DNA of 64,000 nucleotides from Labia minor (GCA_963082975.1 OY720344.1:84494053-84558052); one strand, 5' to 3'; shown: positions 1 to 11,780, counted from the stretch's first letter. The notes: a model not told the origin generated them from the sequence alone. Translations and numbers: made by a program.

Positions 1-26
1 CTTACTATCGTCGGTCGGTAAAAATT
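1..26 (-). repeat. HINE-A repeat, terminal fragment cut by the window edge
   Basis: The first bases carry the motif CGTCGGTCGG followed by TAAAAA, which is the conserved end of the HINE-A repeats at 2504-3106, 15924-16587 and 25743-26361. The rest of the copy, if present, lies outside the window. By the Helentron convention used here this is the 5' end of a minus-oriented element. Confidence 0.75.
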
Positions 27-898
27 ATAAAAAATATTAATAAAACCAATCGTTAGTACATTTTAATCCATTTATTTATTTTAAACCCATTTTAGGTTGA
101 TTTTCCATTACTGGATCAAAAAGTGGCCCACTACTTAAACTTTCGATTTTCATTTGACCCACTACTAGAACAAAAATACGTTTCGAAAAAAATTAAAAAA
201 AAAATATTTAAATATAAATTAACTGAATGTTTGTGATTTAGTGATAATTAAAAATAGTTGTACAATATGTGTTAGCACTTGTTTTGTTGTTATTCTCACT
301 TTTATTACAGAATAATAGTGTTTTTTAATGAAAATTTCTTTTAACATGGTCCACCACTGGTACATTTACCTTATATAAAATAAATTAATAATATATTAAC
401 ATTTGGCTCAATTGAATTTAATTAATCTTTTTTGTTTTATATTTTTGTTATTTTAATTACTTCTTTATATTTCACAAATGAAACTATTTAAACAAAATAA
501 CTGATTTGAATTTGTATTTAGAATTTCTCCCTCTCTTCGATATTGACAATCATAAGAGAAGGGTCTGGACATCCGCATTTTAGAATAAATTGCGCATAAA
601 ATTTACCATTTTTTTCAATTAAGAAAATTCGTAATTTTATTATTTAGATTTAATTTTAAAAAAAATGTGGAAAAAGTTATTTTTAATTGTTTTCTCAATG
701 AAAATTTAGTAGGGATTTAATTTATTAATTTGAATGATTGTTTTTAATTTTAATTAAATTTTAATACAATAAAATGAATACTTATAGAAACTATTTAGGC
801 AATTTATTCCAATTTATTATATGCTATAAAATAATATAATAATTTTCTTAATATATTTTTATTTTTAAACAAATTAGTTTTTAATCTCATTTAGTACT

Positions 899-929
<31 letters not shown>

Positions 930-1364
930 CGGTATATACTGATATATGTTTTTGAACTTGAAAAATATCCACATGACTTTGAAAGGCGAATCAAACTATT
1001 TAAGTCTCATGAGGAAATTCAATTTATGTATTTTTTTATTAATTAAGATAAATTAATAAATAGTATTTAGAAATATTAAAATCAAAATATTTATTTCAGG
1101 GTGACTTAATTATTAGATTTTGGAATATATATTTATAGCTTACTATATATTTTTTTATATAATAATCTCTTAAAAACAATTTTCATTTTTTAAATTAATA
1201 TTTATTTAAATAGATAAAATTAAAAAACATTAAATCATAATTTCTATTAAAATATTAAATAAGTTTGACCTAATTTATGAAATAAATTAATATAATTATT
1301 TTTACTATGATTTAAATATTTTAAATGATATTTAATTAATTATAACTTATAATAAATTAAATAT
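27..1364. other. AT-rich intergenic DNA
   Basis: I see no gene and no family-level repeat here. There is a TA microsatellite at about 902-928. Homopolymer A and T runs dominate the rest. Confidence 0.6.
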
Positions 1365-2348
1365 TTTAATAATCCAGCCAATTGATAAAACATGAACAGT
1401 GACTTCGAATTGAAATAGACATCAGATGAATTCTTATTAAATGTTTTATAATGAACATTAATTTATGTGGTTTATTCAAATTATATAAAAACCCTTAAAA
1501 AGTGTCATGCATCAGAATAATCTTGAATAAATATAAAAATACATTATATTATTATTTAGATTATCCCAGTATAAAATATAAATAAAAAAAATTTATTCTT
1601 ATGTAATATATTGAAAAAAGAATTTTATAAGTTTATATAGAACTATATAATTTTATTTTTTTGTTATTTTTTAAAATTAAAATATTTTAAATTAATATTA
1701 AATAGAATAAATTCATATGGAAGTTATATTATACGTATATAATTAAATGAAAAGAATGAAAAATTATTTTGTGACAATTTTACAATGATAATTGTGAGGA
1801 GGAATTGAGAGGGTTGTAATTGGTTATCGCGAGTTAGAATAAATGATAATAAACCTCACCCCGAGGTTGAATTTTGACAGGAACAGCGCCGCTCGCCGAG
1901 CGCCCTGGCTATGCGTGCGCACTCACACACGAACACCGATAGACTGACTACCGCTCGAGCGGCTGGCTAGGAAGAGCCCCTGGCATTTAGGCAACCCACT
2001 GCGCTAGTTTCCAAATTTAAAATTTTCATATTTAAAGTACCTGGATTATCCAGCAGCCGCTCAGAAGATTAAAAATGTATACTTTACTAAGTGTTTTAAT
2101 AATATTAATTAATATTAATATTCTTAAATTTGAATTAGTAAATTGATTGAGTATATTGATTTATTATGATTATACTCTCTTTTGGTATTTTTATCTTATA
2201 ATTAAATAATAATTATTATTTATATATATACAATCTATATATTTATTGAATAAACCATAAATTAATATTTATTATAAAACATTTAATAAGAATTCATTTG
2301 ATGTCTATTTCAATTCGAAGACACTGTTCAATTAGCTGGATTATTAAA
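1365..2348. mobile_element. 984-bp element with about 100-bp terminal inverted repeats
   Basis: The left arm (1365-1479) and the right arm (2246-2348) are near-perfect reverse complements. Both begin with TTTAATAATCCAGC and run through GACATCA and TTCTTATTAAATGTTTTATA in the same order. The left arm has one extra block of about 10 bases (ATAAAACATG). This is a fold-back or MITE-like DNA element. No transposase frame lies between the arms, so it would be non-autonomous. Target duplication and superfamily are not clear because the flanks are TA-rich and palindromic. Confidence 0.8.
1855..2060. other. GC-richer core of the fold-back element
   Basis: About 200 bases between the two arms are far richer in G and C than anything nearby, with CpG-containing words such as GCGCCGCTCGCCGAGCGCC. 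I found no open frame, tRNA fold or known motif. It may be sequence captured by the element or the remnant of an internal promoter. The function is unknown. Confidence 0.45.
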
Positions 2349-2503
2349 TATATAAACTTTATATTAATTTTAATCTTAATTTAAATTATCTAATTTATCA
2401 TATTTTCTTTCAATTAATGTCATTTTATCATATTTATTAAATTTTTTATATTAATTAAGAAAGTTATACACATATTTATTTTAAATATATATCATTTGAA
2501 ATA

Positions 2504-3106
2504 AGTTGACTTGTGGCCAGGTCCGAACCGATCGACGGTTTGAAATAAATTAATTTCCAGCTACAGAAACAATTTCAAATAATTTTAATATATCTATTAA
2601 TGAAATAAAAAACAGATATGGATATAACATAAATATTTTTAATTTTATTTTATTTATAATATATATGTAAGACCAGGCTGTGACGTCATGAATGGCTAGA
2701 TGACGTCATATAATTTTAAATTAAGAAAAAACTAATAAAGATGATTTTTCTCGAGAATAAACCAATACAAAGTGCATGATTCGTGGTGATATGTAAAAAA
2801 TCTCCTTATGTGAAATTTGGTGCAAAAATAACCCTTCCCTTCCTATCGTCGATCGCTAATACTACGGATTTGCACCAAAAGTTGATCAATTCATCATACT
2901 GATGCATTAAGTAAATATACCAAATTTCATCAAAATTCGTTCAGCCGTTCAGGCTGTACACATCTATACGGACGGACGGACAGACATCATGCTAAAAATA
3001 CTGTTTCTGTTAAGAAAATGCATGATTCGTTGAGATATGTAAAAATCTCCATATGTGAAATTTGTGTGAAAACAATACCTCCCTTACTATCGTCGGTCGG
3101 TAAAAA
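2504..3106 (-). repeat. HINE-A repeat, full-length copy
   Basis: This copy of about 603 bp has the family landmarks. At the low-coordinate end are the stem-loop region (TTGTGGCCAGG) and the motif CCGATCGACGG. Two CRE palindromes TGACGTCA lie at 2681-2688 and 2701-2708. Two direct repeats of about 85 bp contain CATGATTCGTGG and ATGTGAAATTTG. The high-coordinate end is CGTCGGTCGG plus TAAAAA. The end motifs are inverted relative to each other and lie just inside the termini, followed on one side by a stem-loop. That is the plan of Helentron-associated non-autonomous elements. No open frame is present. Confidence 0.7.
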
Positions 3107-5159
3107 TAATAGAAAATAAACACTTGTCTAAACATAAAACAATGGTGAGATGTGTTTCACTTAACAAATTAATACTCATTAATAAAGAAAAATATAAAAT
3201 TTTATATATAAACACATCTGTAATAAAATAAATTAAATTTATCTTATTTTTAATCATTTTGAACTTTACAATTACTTAGTACGATTATTAGATTAATTTA
3301 TTTAACAAGCAATTTATAATTCAGTTAATTAGTAAAAAGCTTGAAGAGAGTAATTAGGGAATTGAAAAGTAATTTGTTATTTCATTTTTATTTTTTACAT
3401 ATTATGCATCATTACTATTAATGTTCTGTTCAATTTAATCTCCAGAATTATTTATAATTAACTGAGATTGATTCGTTTATTTTGAAACTAAATATTTTTA
3501 ATTATAATATAAAATTAAATAATCCCTAAGAGAGGTCAAGAAGTAGATTTTATTTATAATAATTAATGCTTAAATAATATTTACAGTGAGGATTTTGTCT
3601 TTAATGACATCGTCCTATCGAAGTGGTCGAAGAGTAACTTTGTTGGGTGTTGAATAGATTAATTCGAAATTAGTCCTTCACACGCATGATAGAGTTATAT
3701 TTAAATAAATATATAAGAGAGATCAAGGGTAAAGCACAAAGTACTACTAACTACCCTTCCAGTTGTGGAGGCGAAATTATGTGTGTGTGTGGCAGCTACT
3801 CAAGAGCAGAGACTGTGGGTGGCTGCTCTTCCTCTGCAGAGAAAACAAATATATAAACAAGAGCAAAGGAAGGCAAGAAGAGTAGAGGACATATATCGTT
3901 TGGTATACATAATTTATAGCATTCCAACAGAAGAAGAAAGGAAAATATTTGCTTAAATTCATTCAAATATAATCATGTTAATAATTAACCTAATATTAAT
4001 TTTAAAAAATAAATAAATCAAATTTATTTTATATTGAATTATTAGTTTTATTTTTTTGTCACAAACACATGTGCAAATAAATCGTATAATCATAAAAGAA
4101 GTAAAGATGTTTATAAAATTGAAAAAAATTTATTTAAAAATACTCCCACACACACACAATCCTACATTATATTTATCTCTTTTATAAATAACACTTTAAA
4201 TTTTCAAATATTTTAATCATTAAAGTAGTAAAAGGAATCTTTTTCTAGTTTAATTTTTATAATTGTTTTTTTGATTTGACTTTTATTTTCTCAATCGGGT
4301 TAAAACGGTGTTATCTGAATTGTCTATTTTGTACAACCAGAAGAGTTACGTAGTGATGAATCTGGCGAATAAGGTAGTTGTGGCACAAGTTGGGATCAAT
4401 TTTTAGAGCTGTGATGTAAGAAACAAGTAATATTTAGTCATAATTCTAAACTCTTGAGGTAAATAAATTTACTCATCGCTCAAAATATAACTTATTAACA
4501 TTTTGGCTGAGCGAGATATTATTAGCGTCGTCTAAAGTTAAAATGAAAAATGTATTTTTTTTTTTTTTTTGATTATAGTAAAATTAATTTCTTTCAAATA
4601 TTTTTGTTTTTATTAATAATAATAACAAAATAATATTTTTTACGTGTTGCAATCCATTTTTTAAATATATTCAATAAAATATCCAATATCCATGTTATTT
4701 ATATAATAATAATTCTACTGTGAATTTTTAATGGGATCATGTCTATATTATATATTTTATTATGAAAATGTATTAATATTTTCAAAATTTTTTTAAAAAA
4801 TATTTTACAATGAAAAAAACATAATAAAAATTGTATATATGATTGAAATATTTGAAAATAAATTTATGTATTTAATATTCAAATGAGAATTCTATTTTCA
4901 AATAATCTAATCTTATTATGCTAACTAAAATTGTATATATACAGGGTCCGCCTTGTAACATTTTTTTTTAAATGAAATAAAAAAAAAAGTTTTTCATAGT
5001 GAAGTATAGACCTTCCGATTATTTATGAAATACTATTTCATTCAAATGGCACACAGCAATGTGCAGAGAAAATCTTATTTATCTATATATACATATAAAT
5101 AAATCAAATTTACGAAAATATATATATTTTATATCAACAGGTATATTTTTCTATCTTTC
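3107..5159. other. AT-rich intergenic DNA
   Basis: No gene is supported. A short frame at 3765-3956 has no recognisable domain and partly reflects a GT-rich tract. The word TATATACAGGGTCCGCC at about 4937 resembles the outer end of a Tc1/mariner-type element, but no partner end was found. Confidence 0.5.
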
Positions 5160-5562
5160 AGTGCATTAATACATACGTTTAAGGATTATATGTTTTATTA
5201 GTCATTTAAGTTCTTTTAAATTATTGGAAAGCTGATTCGGTAAACCATTTATTAGAATTATCAGCCAAATTAGGAATCATTTTTTTTAATGATCGAACGG
5301 CGGCTCGGTGAACCATGTATGATCTAATAATGTACCAGGTATGATCTAAGGAAAGTATAAAAGCAGCAAAGGCCATTCTTTTCTGTCTTCCGTGCATTAA
5401 TTCGTCCGTTTAATTTTTTTTTAATTTATGTTCTTTAAAATTATTTGAATGGCGAGTCGGTGAATCAGGTATTAATAATATCAGCCAAACCCGAAATAAA
5501 GAATCATTTTTTTTTAACTTAATTACCGAGCCGAGGCTCAGGGTCCCGGTATTGTTTATTAA
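5160..5562 (+). repeat. Direct pair of related units, plus-oriented arm of a fold-back
   Basis: Two related units lie in the same orientation, at about 5160-5290 and 5388-5515. Both contain GTGCATTAAT, a CGTTTAA block, an AAATTATT block, a TCGGT block and an AATCATTTTTTTT tract. The second unit continues into CCGAGCCGAGGCTC and GGTCCCGGTA. The same second unit occurs inverted at 6125-6300. No coding capacity is seen. Confidence 0.7.
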
Positions 5563-6124
5563 AATTGAGATGCAATCTATCTTAATCAATAATTTAAAAA
5601 CACCATGACTGACAGAGATCCAAACTAACATTCTAACGTGATATATAAATAAATTGAGATTTATAATATATATATTAAAATAGTTAGATGTCTTGTTTTT
5701 AACAATATTGGAAGAAACTTATAGTTAAATTGAATTTTCAACTTTTATTAAAAACTTTTCAAAAATAGAAAGTATTTTATTCTTTTTTTATTTTTTTATT
5801 GAACTTTAGTTTTGAGATAAGTAAATGCTTAAATATTTTTATTTTAATTTACAAATACTAGATAAATGAATATATAAGAACCTATCTCTAAATTTCTTTA
5901 CAAATATTGCTTCAAAATATTTTTAAAAGTTGGTAGAAAAAAATGAAAAATTTAGACCAATTTTATCAATTTATCTAAGTTTTAAGATAAGTATAATTTT
6001 TTTTATTTTTATGATATATCAAAAAGTTTAAAAAATTAAGTAAAAAATTAACATAAATATTTATTTTTAAGCATCTTCATGGATAATTTACTAGTATATT
6101 TATAATTCATCTTATAACTAATAT
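5563..6124. other. Spacer between inverted arms
   Basis: This is AT-rich sequence between the arms at 5388-5562 and 6125-6300. I see no open frame with a recognisable product. Confidence 0.5.
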
Positions 6125-6300
6125 ATATAGTACCGGGATCCCGAGCCTCCGCTCGGTAATTAAATTAAAAAAAAAATGATTCATTATTATTGGGTTTGAC
6201 TGGTAATATTAATACCTGATTCACCGAATCGTCATTCAAATAATTTAAAAGATCATAAATTAAAAAAAAAATAATCATAAAACATACACCCCTTAAACGT
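6125..6300 (-). repeat. Inverted partner of the 5388-5562 unit
   Basis: Read on the minus strand this region repeats the 5388-5562 unit: TACCGGGATCCCGAGCC next to a CTCGGTAATTAA block, then an ATGATTC tract, then GATTCACCGAATCGTCATTC and a T-rich end. The arms are about 170 bp and some 560 bp apart, so the locus could fold back on itself. Confidence 0.7.
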
Positions 6301-6969
6301 TTTCGATGAAATTACATCACAATATTCTTACATACCTCTATTTTTATCAATATAAATTCAATAACCGCAGAAATTACGTCTTTGACGTTATAGACTCAAA
6401 ATTGGCTGAAGCGATTTCGATGAAATTACATCACAATATTCTTGCATTTCTCAGAAATTATTTTTTTTAAATTTGATATCTACATGTTGTCATTCAAAGA
6501 ATGTTTATGTTTTTTTATATTTATATTTTATTATATTTTTAATTTTATTTTTCTAATATTTGCCTTTTTAAATTATTTATAAAACACTGAAAACATTTAC
6601 ATTGCGAATATTATTACCTCTTTTAATTTTTAAGATTATATGAATAAATTATTTTCAATTTTAATCTCATAATTGGAGGGATACTTCGAGAAATGTGGAT
6701 GTTGCGGCCAAGAACTTTCGACTATCGTAGAGCACAGAGATAGATAGATATAACATTTACAATAATAATATATAATTAATTTACTAATTGACTTAAAATA
6801 TATTAAATATAAAAACACAAAAACAAATAAATGTTTTATGTAATATACTGATTGAAACAAAATGGATGAAAAAACCTTTTACATATAAACTTCCAACCAA
6901 ATATAGGGTACAGAGGGGAGAGCCCTCCGTCTAGATGTGAAGAACGCCCAAAGCGAACTGAACAGCTAA
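6290..6969 (+). mobile_element. Decayed Helitron with a LINE tail
   Basis: The left part (about 6290-6475) matches the 5' region of Helitron H1 read on its own strand, with GATGAAATTACATCACAATA present twice and CAATAACCGCAGAAATTA. The middle (6690-6740) holds the end of a LINE reading frame (GTTGCGGCCAAGAACTTTCG). The right part (6860-6969) matches the Helitron 3' tail, including CCGTCTAGATGTGAAGA, and ends in CTAA followed by T, which fits the CTRR|T rule for Helitrons. The terminal hairpin has decayed. The 5' end is not resolved because it abuts the inverted repeat at 6125-6300. No Rep/helicase frame is present. Confidence 0.6.
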
Positions 6970-7039
6970 TATATAATATTTTGTATTTACGGAGTCACTG
7001 TATGACGAAATTGATGATGTCATTTAATTCCCCTATATC

Positions 7040-7385
7040 GAATAAAGATAAATCTTCTAAAAGTTGTGAAATAATTTCAAATAATTTAAATGAATCTATT
7101 AATTCAATAAATAACAGATATGGATATAACATAAATATTTTTAATTTTATTTTATATTTATAATATTATAAGATATAAGAGTCACTGGATGTGACGTCAT
7201 TTGTGACGTCATATACATTTAAATTTAAAAAAAACCTAATGAAGATGATTTTTTCAGAGATGTGATCAATAATACTCGATTTTTCTTTATAAATACTATC
7301 TATGGTGTGAATTTCAAAAAAATCGATCGAGCGGTTTCTGAGAACTCATTTACAAATATATATATATGTATATATATACAATTTA
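7040..7385. repeat. HINE-A-related repeat with two CRE palindromes
   Basis: The sequence shares the order of landmarks with the middle of HINE-A: AATTTCAAATAATTT, AACAGATATGGATATAACA, AAATATTTTTAATTTTATTT, two copies of TGACGTCA (7192-7199 and 7204-7211) and AAGATGATTTTTTC. It then diverges into an ATCGATCGAGCGGTTTCTGAG block and a TA microsatellite. It lacks both HINE-A ends, so it is a related family or a recombined fragment. Confidence 0.6.
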
Positions 7386-7529
7386 GCTAGCATAATAAGT
7401 TAGATATATAAATAGTGTAGTACTGCCGCGTGAACTTAGGTCCAATTCCCGCATCTGGTAAGGATATTTTTTTTACTGAAGTCTAGCTAGTATTAGCCCT
7501 ACCAAACTTAGAGAATAAAATTAATTGAA

Positions 7530-8300
7530 ATGGTAATTAGCGACCTCTGACCAAGAAAACACAAATAATGATTGAAAGGTGCAATTATGGCTCTATTCTT
7601 CTCTTCTTCTTTTTCGTTTTTTCTTCCTAACGGAAGACTTACATCTAGCATGTCCAGGCTCCCACCGCCTGATCTCCACGAGACAAACACTATGCTGAAG
7701 AGACACTGAACTTTTTTAAGAACGGAGATATTCGTGTGGGATTCGAAGCATTCTTCTCCAGCTTCAAAGCTCAAAAGCGTCTATTTTTTGCGGATGTTCT
7801 GCTTTAATGTCCACGTTTCGGCTGCATATAAAATAATATGAAAGACCAGAGTAGTTACAATTAGCTTTCTTTGTATTAATGGTCAAGTTGTTGTCCTGCC
7901 ATATTTTCTTTGGTTTTGTCATTGCTGATCTACCCATTTGTATTCGACGTATCACCTCGTTATCGCAGCCACCTTTTTTGACACTGTAGACCCCAGATAG
8001 GTAAAATGGTCCACCACATCATAACTCGCGATACACAGGGTTCCTGAACTATTGTTCCAATTACGATCAATTATCATCAATTTTGTTATTTCATATTGAT
8101 ATAGAGCCCATGTTCCTTACTCACTTTTTCAAGTTTGTTCAGTAAACGGACTATTTCTTCTTCGGAGCTTGCCAAGAGCGTTGTGTCATCAGCATACCGC
8201 AGGTCAGAAATTCTCACACCGTCCACAGAAATTCCGCCCTCCCAGTCTTCCAGTACCTTTCTCATAACATGTTCCCCATAGATGTTAAAAAGAAAAAGAT
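7530..8300 (-). pseudogene. LINE reverse transcriptase relic, C-terminal half
   Basis: Read on the minus strand from about 8300 down, the product starts at LFNIYGEHVMRKVLEDW, passes the polymerase core motif YADDTTLLASS (the YxDD box of reverse transcriptase, at about 8185-8215), continues through FTYLGSTVSKK and then IRRIQMGRSAMTK and KAEHPQKIDAFEL. A single-base frameshift lies between the YLGSTVSKK block (about 7980-8000) and the IRRIQ block. More frame changes follow toward 7530. This is the palm-thumb and C-terminal part of a non-LTR retrotransposon polymerase, which copies element RNA at a nicked target. The endonuclease and fingers domains are missing. The relic cannot be active. The clade is not decided; an RTE- or Jockey-like element is plausible. 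Confidence 0.85.
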
Positions 8301-9999
8301 GTTTTAAAATAAATTTCATTGAATTTTTCAAATACTTAATTTATTTTAAATTGCATATATTTAATGTTAAAGGAATGTATCTAAATAAGGTCAAAAAAAT
8401 CATAGTAGATTGAATGTAGTATAACAAAAAATAAATAGGGGTGAATAAAATGGGACTTTGAAAGTGGAAAATTAGGGGTCCATTCCAGGGGCGTTAGGGA
8501 AATTTTCAAATTTACCATTGAAATAAAAAAAACTAAAAACTAATCTATTTAATATTTTAATCATTTAAATTTTTAATGTTTATTAGTTTGAGCCAAAAAT
8601 GAAAAAATATAAAAATTATTTTAAGAATTATTAAGGCTATATGTTATATTTGAATTATTATTTCGATTTTCATAATTAAAATATTAAATTATTTGTTTAA
8701 TTAATAAAATTATTTATTTTGATATTAAAATTTTTAATCTTAATTTTACCATTGGATTTAATATAAATTTTAATATAATAATATTAAATAAGTGTATATT
8801 AATTAAAATTGTCAATTATTTCTTTTCATTTTGCATCTCATGCTTTTATATCATTGTAATGGACGGGAAGGGAAAACACAATTACATATTCATTTTTGGA
8901 TACTTATTTTGATGAAAAACTACATTCTAATTTATCATATGATAAAAATATCCTAAATAAATTTATTTATCATTCATCTGCCGAATAAAAAGCAGAAACA
9001 AATTAAAAGTAGTTGTATTATTTTTGTTTTTTATAATTATTTATTTCTAAAATGATGACAAAAGATAAATTGTTTTAAATAAAAAGTGGCTTTTAAATAT
9101 GATACATAAATAGCTTTTGTGTTTAATTTTAAATATTTATTTAGAGAAATAAGATATCTCTAGTATTATCTTTCTAATTGTTTCTCTGAGCCGAATTTGG
9201 GACCGAATTCAGGTCAATAACCAGAGTATGTGGTTGATCCCACTAACAAGAGACTATCTAGATCAGAGGTATTAGTTGGATTTCAAACATGATTTATTCC
9301 ATGTAGTTTAAGTTTTATTATAAAATTTTATTCGTTTATGTTATTTTTCTCTTTAATGGTTTAATTTTATAACTTAAATATGTGCCACTCAAAAGCCTAA
9401 CCGATTAACTCCAATTTTTAAAATTTTGCTAGTAATGTAATGTAATGTAATGTAATATTTGAATTATTATTATGTAACCTATGAAGTGAATAATGAACTT
9501 GATAATCTTAATATTGCAATGCAATATATATTTTTCTATAATAAATAATCCTGAATTTTCTACAAGCTGTGAACTTTGGGCTTCATTTTCTCAGTTTCTT
9601 TAAATGTGGAGTTAATCGCTTTGGCTTCTGAGAGGCACATATATATACAAGATCGTTAAGTCAATTTTTATATAATCTTAAAAATTTAAGACTTACGAAA
9701 GAATTATATATTAATTAATATTATTTTCGAATGTATTTAACCTTTTGTATTTAATTTAATAATTATTAAAGGGATTTTTATTGAAAGGCCACATATTTGT
9801 ATAATTTTTTTAATTCAATAAATATAATTCAATAAATCCCTTTAATAATTAATAGTTTTTAATATAAATATAAATTCAATATGTAAGTTTAACAATGATT
9901 TTATTATAATGAATTAAGGATAAAATTTTGGGTTGGAGAACTGAAGAAACTTGAATTTATATATCAAAAACTATAATCTCTTTGGTCCTAAGAACTTAA
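8301..9999. other. AT-rich intergenic DNA
   Basis: Nothing coding is seen. A short TAATG tandem repeat occurs at about 9434-9456. The rest is AT-rich sequence without recognised repeats. Confidence 0.55.
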
Positions 10000-10620
10000 A
10001 AGTTCTTGGCTGGAGAACAACACTCAGCAAACTCCATGTCTCTCCCAACTCCCTCACGTCTCACCATACTTTGTCTGCCCACCGCGTTCTTAGTCTACCA
10101 ACTCGTTTCACACTACAAGTTTCTTGCTAGTTTTTTCTTTCCTATTCCAGCCACATGTCTACTTGATTTTATGACCATAACTGTTGTTTGGAGGACATTC
10201 CTTTCGGCAGTTTCGGCAATTCCTCGGTGACGTCATTCTTCTTCAGTCCATATTTTCAGAAAAACCCTATCCAAATACTTTAAATCCATTCTTCCAAAGT
10301 CATAGACCACGACTTTGCCCATATAACACAATCGGCAAAATAATTGTTAATATATACTAATTTTAATATTCTTGGATAATATTTTTAAAGAAATAAGCTC
10401 GTTTACTGCATAATAATAAAAGTTACCCGATTGCAACCTTGATTTATATTCTTCTCAAATATTATAATCTTTCATAATTATAGAACAAAATTATTTAAAT
10501 TCTACTATTTGTATTTTAAGGTTTTGTGTAGTAATTCTGTTCCTCTCTGATACAAAATTTTCTCTTATCGAATTTAAATTCAACCTCTTTTTCTACTTCT
10601 AAATTTTTCTACTTTTAAGA
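10000..10620 (-). pseudogene. LINE relic of the H1-associated family
   Basis: This region is collinear with the LINE part of Helitron H1 at about 41300-41900 in the same orientation. Shared blocks include GCCAAGAACTTTTAAG at the tail end, the TTCCTCGGTGACGTCAT/CCCCGGTGACCTCAT pair, CCCGATTGCAACC and ATTCTTCTCAAATATTAT. It lacks the Helitron 3' terminus, so it is an independent LINE fragment rather than a Helitron copy. The short plus-strand open frame over it is a shadow. Frames are broken throughout. Confidence 0.7.
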
Positions 10621-11089
10621 TATAATAATAAAAAATAAATTGTACTTACTTAAAAAGAAATTAAATATAATTTTTTGAAAATTTAATTAAAATTTAAAAT
10701 TCAATTTAAATTTAAATTAATAAAATAATAATAATTAAATTTTAATATTTCATTATTGCTATTATCACACTTATTATCAAAGGAGGTAGACAGACATCGT
10801 CTCCGATTAATAATATATATTGGATATTAATAAAAGAATGTTTTATTTCTATTTTAATAAAGAAATTGGGTGATGATAGGAATTGGATGGAGAGATTTCA
10901 AAAAATGACAGTGACAACAATATCATAGCTCACTTCAACTCATTGGCAGTAACATTTTATGAAGAGGGTTTTGGTAAGCTGGTTCAAAGGTACGACAAAT
11001 TATGTTGAAAAGTAAACCTAATTGTAAATGTAAGTAACTTTTGGTAATAAAATAATTTTGTATATGCATTTGTCTCTAATATATGGCCT
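10621..11089. other. AT-rich intergenic DNA
   Basis: No gene or recognised repeat is seen. Confidence 0.55.
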
Positions 11090-11170
11090 ATCAGAGGTTG
11101 AAAAAAATAACCTTCGTATGATTGTTATGGCCAAGAACTTTCAGTTAAGTATAGCAATACAAAGAAAGAG
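11090..11170 (+). repeat. Short LINE tail fragment
   Basis: The word ATGGCCAAGAACTTTCAG followed by a GTATAGC-type block matches the end of the LINE frame at 6700-6745 and 23315-23375. It is a small decayed piece without the Helitron end. Confidence 0.45.
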
Positions 11171-11574
11171 ATAAATAATAGATTTATTTTTTAATATATG
11201 GAATAAATGTTGACTTGAAAACCTAAAGAATAGCAAATTTTAAAGAATTTTAAAACAAGGCTAAAGGTCAAAACTTTTTTTTTAATTTTCATAATAATAA
11301 TAATGATGATGATAATAAATTAATTAATAAATTAAATGTTTAAATAATTACTCTGCAACTTAATTAATTAATTAAAACAAATACATTATATATATATATA
11401 TATACTAGCTGCTCCGAGCGCCTTCCAGGCGCTCTTCACACCTAGACGGGGGCTCCGCCCCCTGTACCCCCGAGTGATACATAGTATTTGGTTGAAAGTC
11501 TGTATGTAAAAGGTTTTCATCCATTTTGTTTCAATCAGTATAAGTAGATAAGATATATATTTGTTTTCTTGGAA

Positions 11575-11780
11575 AATATTATTAATTGGTATTAATAAAT
11601 AAATAATATTAATTATATTAACTTAATATTTCTAACTTTGTATTACAAAAATAATCTATATATATTAACTTAATATTTCTAACTTTGTATTACAATAATA
11701 TTCTATATATATAACAAAGTTAGAAATATTAAGTTAATATAATTAATATTATTTATTTATTAATACCAATTAATAATATT
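11575..11780. repeat. Perfect 67-bp inverted repeat with 72-bp loop
   Basis: Bases 11575-11641 and 11714-11780 are exact reverse complements over all 67 positions by direct comparison. The loop (11642-11713) repeats part of the left arm in direct orientation, including TTAACTTAATATTTCTAACT, so the block occurs three times. Transcripts would form a long perfect duplex. Perfect identity in AT-rich DNA suggests a recent event. Confidence 0.95.

Noticed and set aside
3765..3956. Short plus-strand open frame with GT-rich start
   Set aside because: No domain, partly low-complexity, overlapped by an equally long minus frame; nothing supports a gene.
7425..7480. tRNA-like B box (GGTCCAATTCCC)
   Set aside because: No A box at the right spacing and no cloverleaf could be drawn; kept neither as tRNA nor as SINE.
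10006..10230. Plus-strand open frame that looks membrane-like
   Set aside because: The region aligns with the minus-strand LINE relic of H1; the hydrophobic frame is a by-product.
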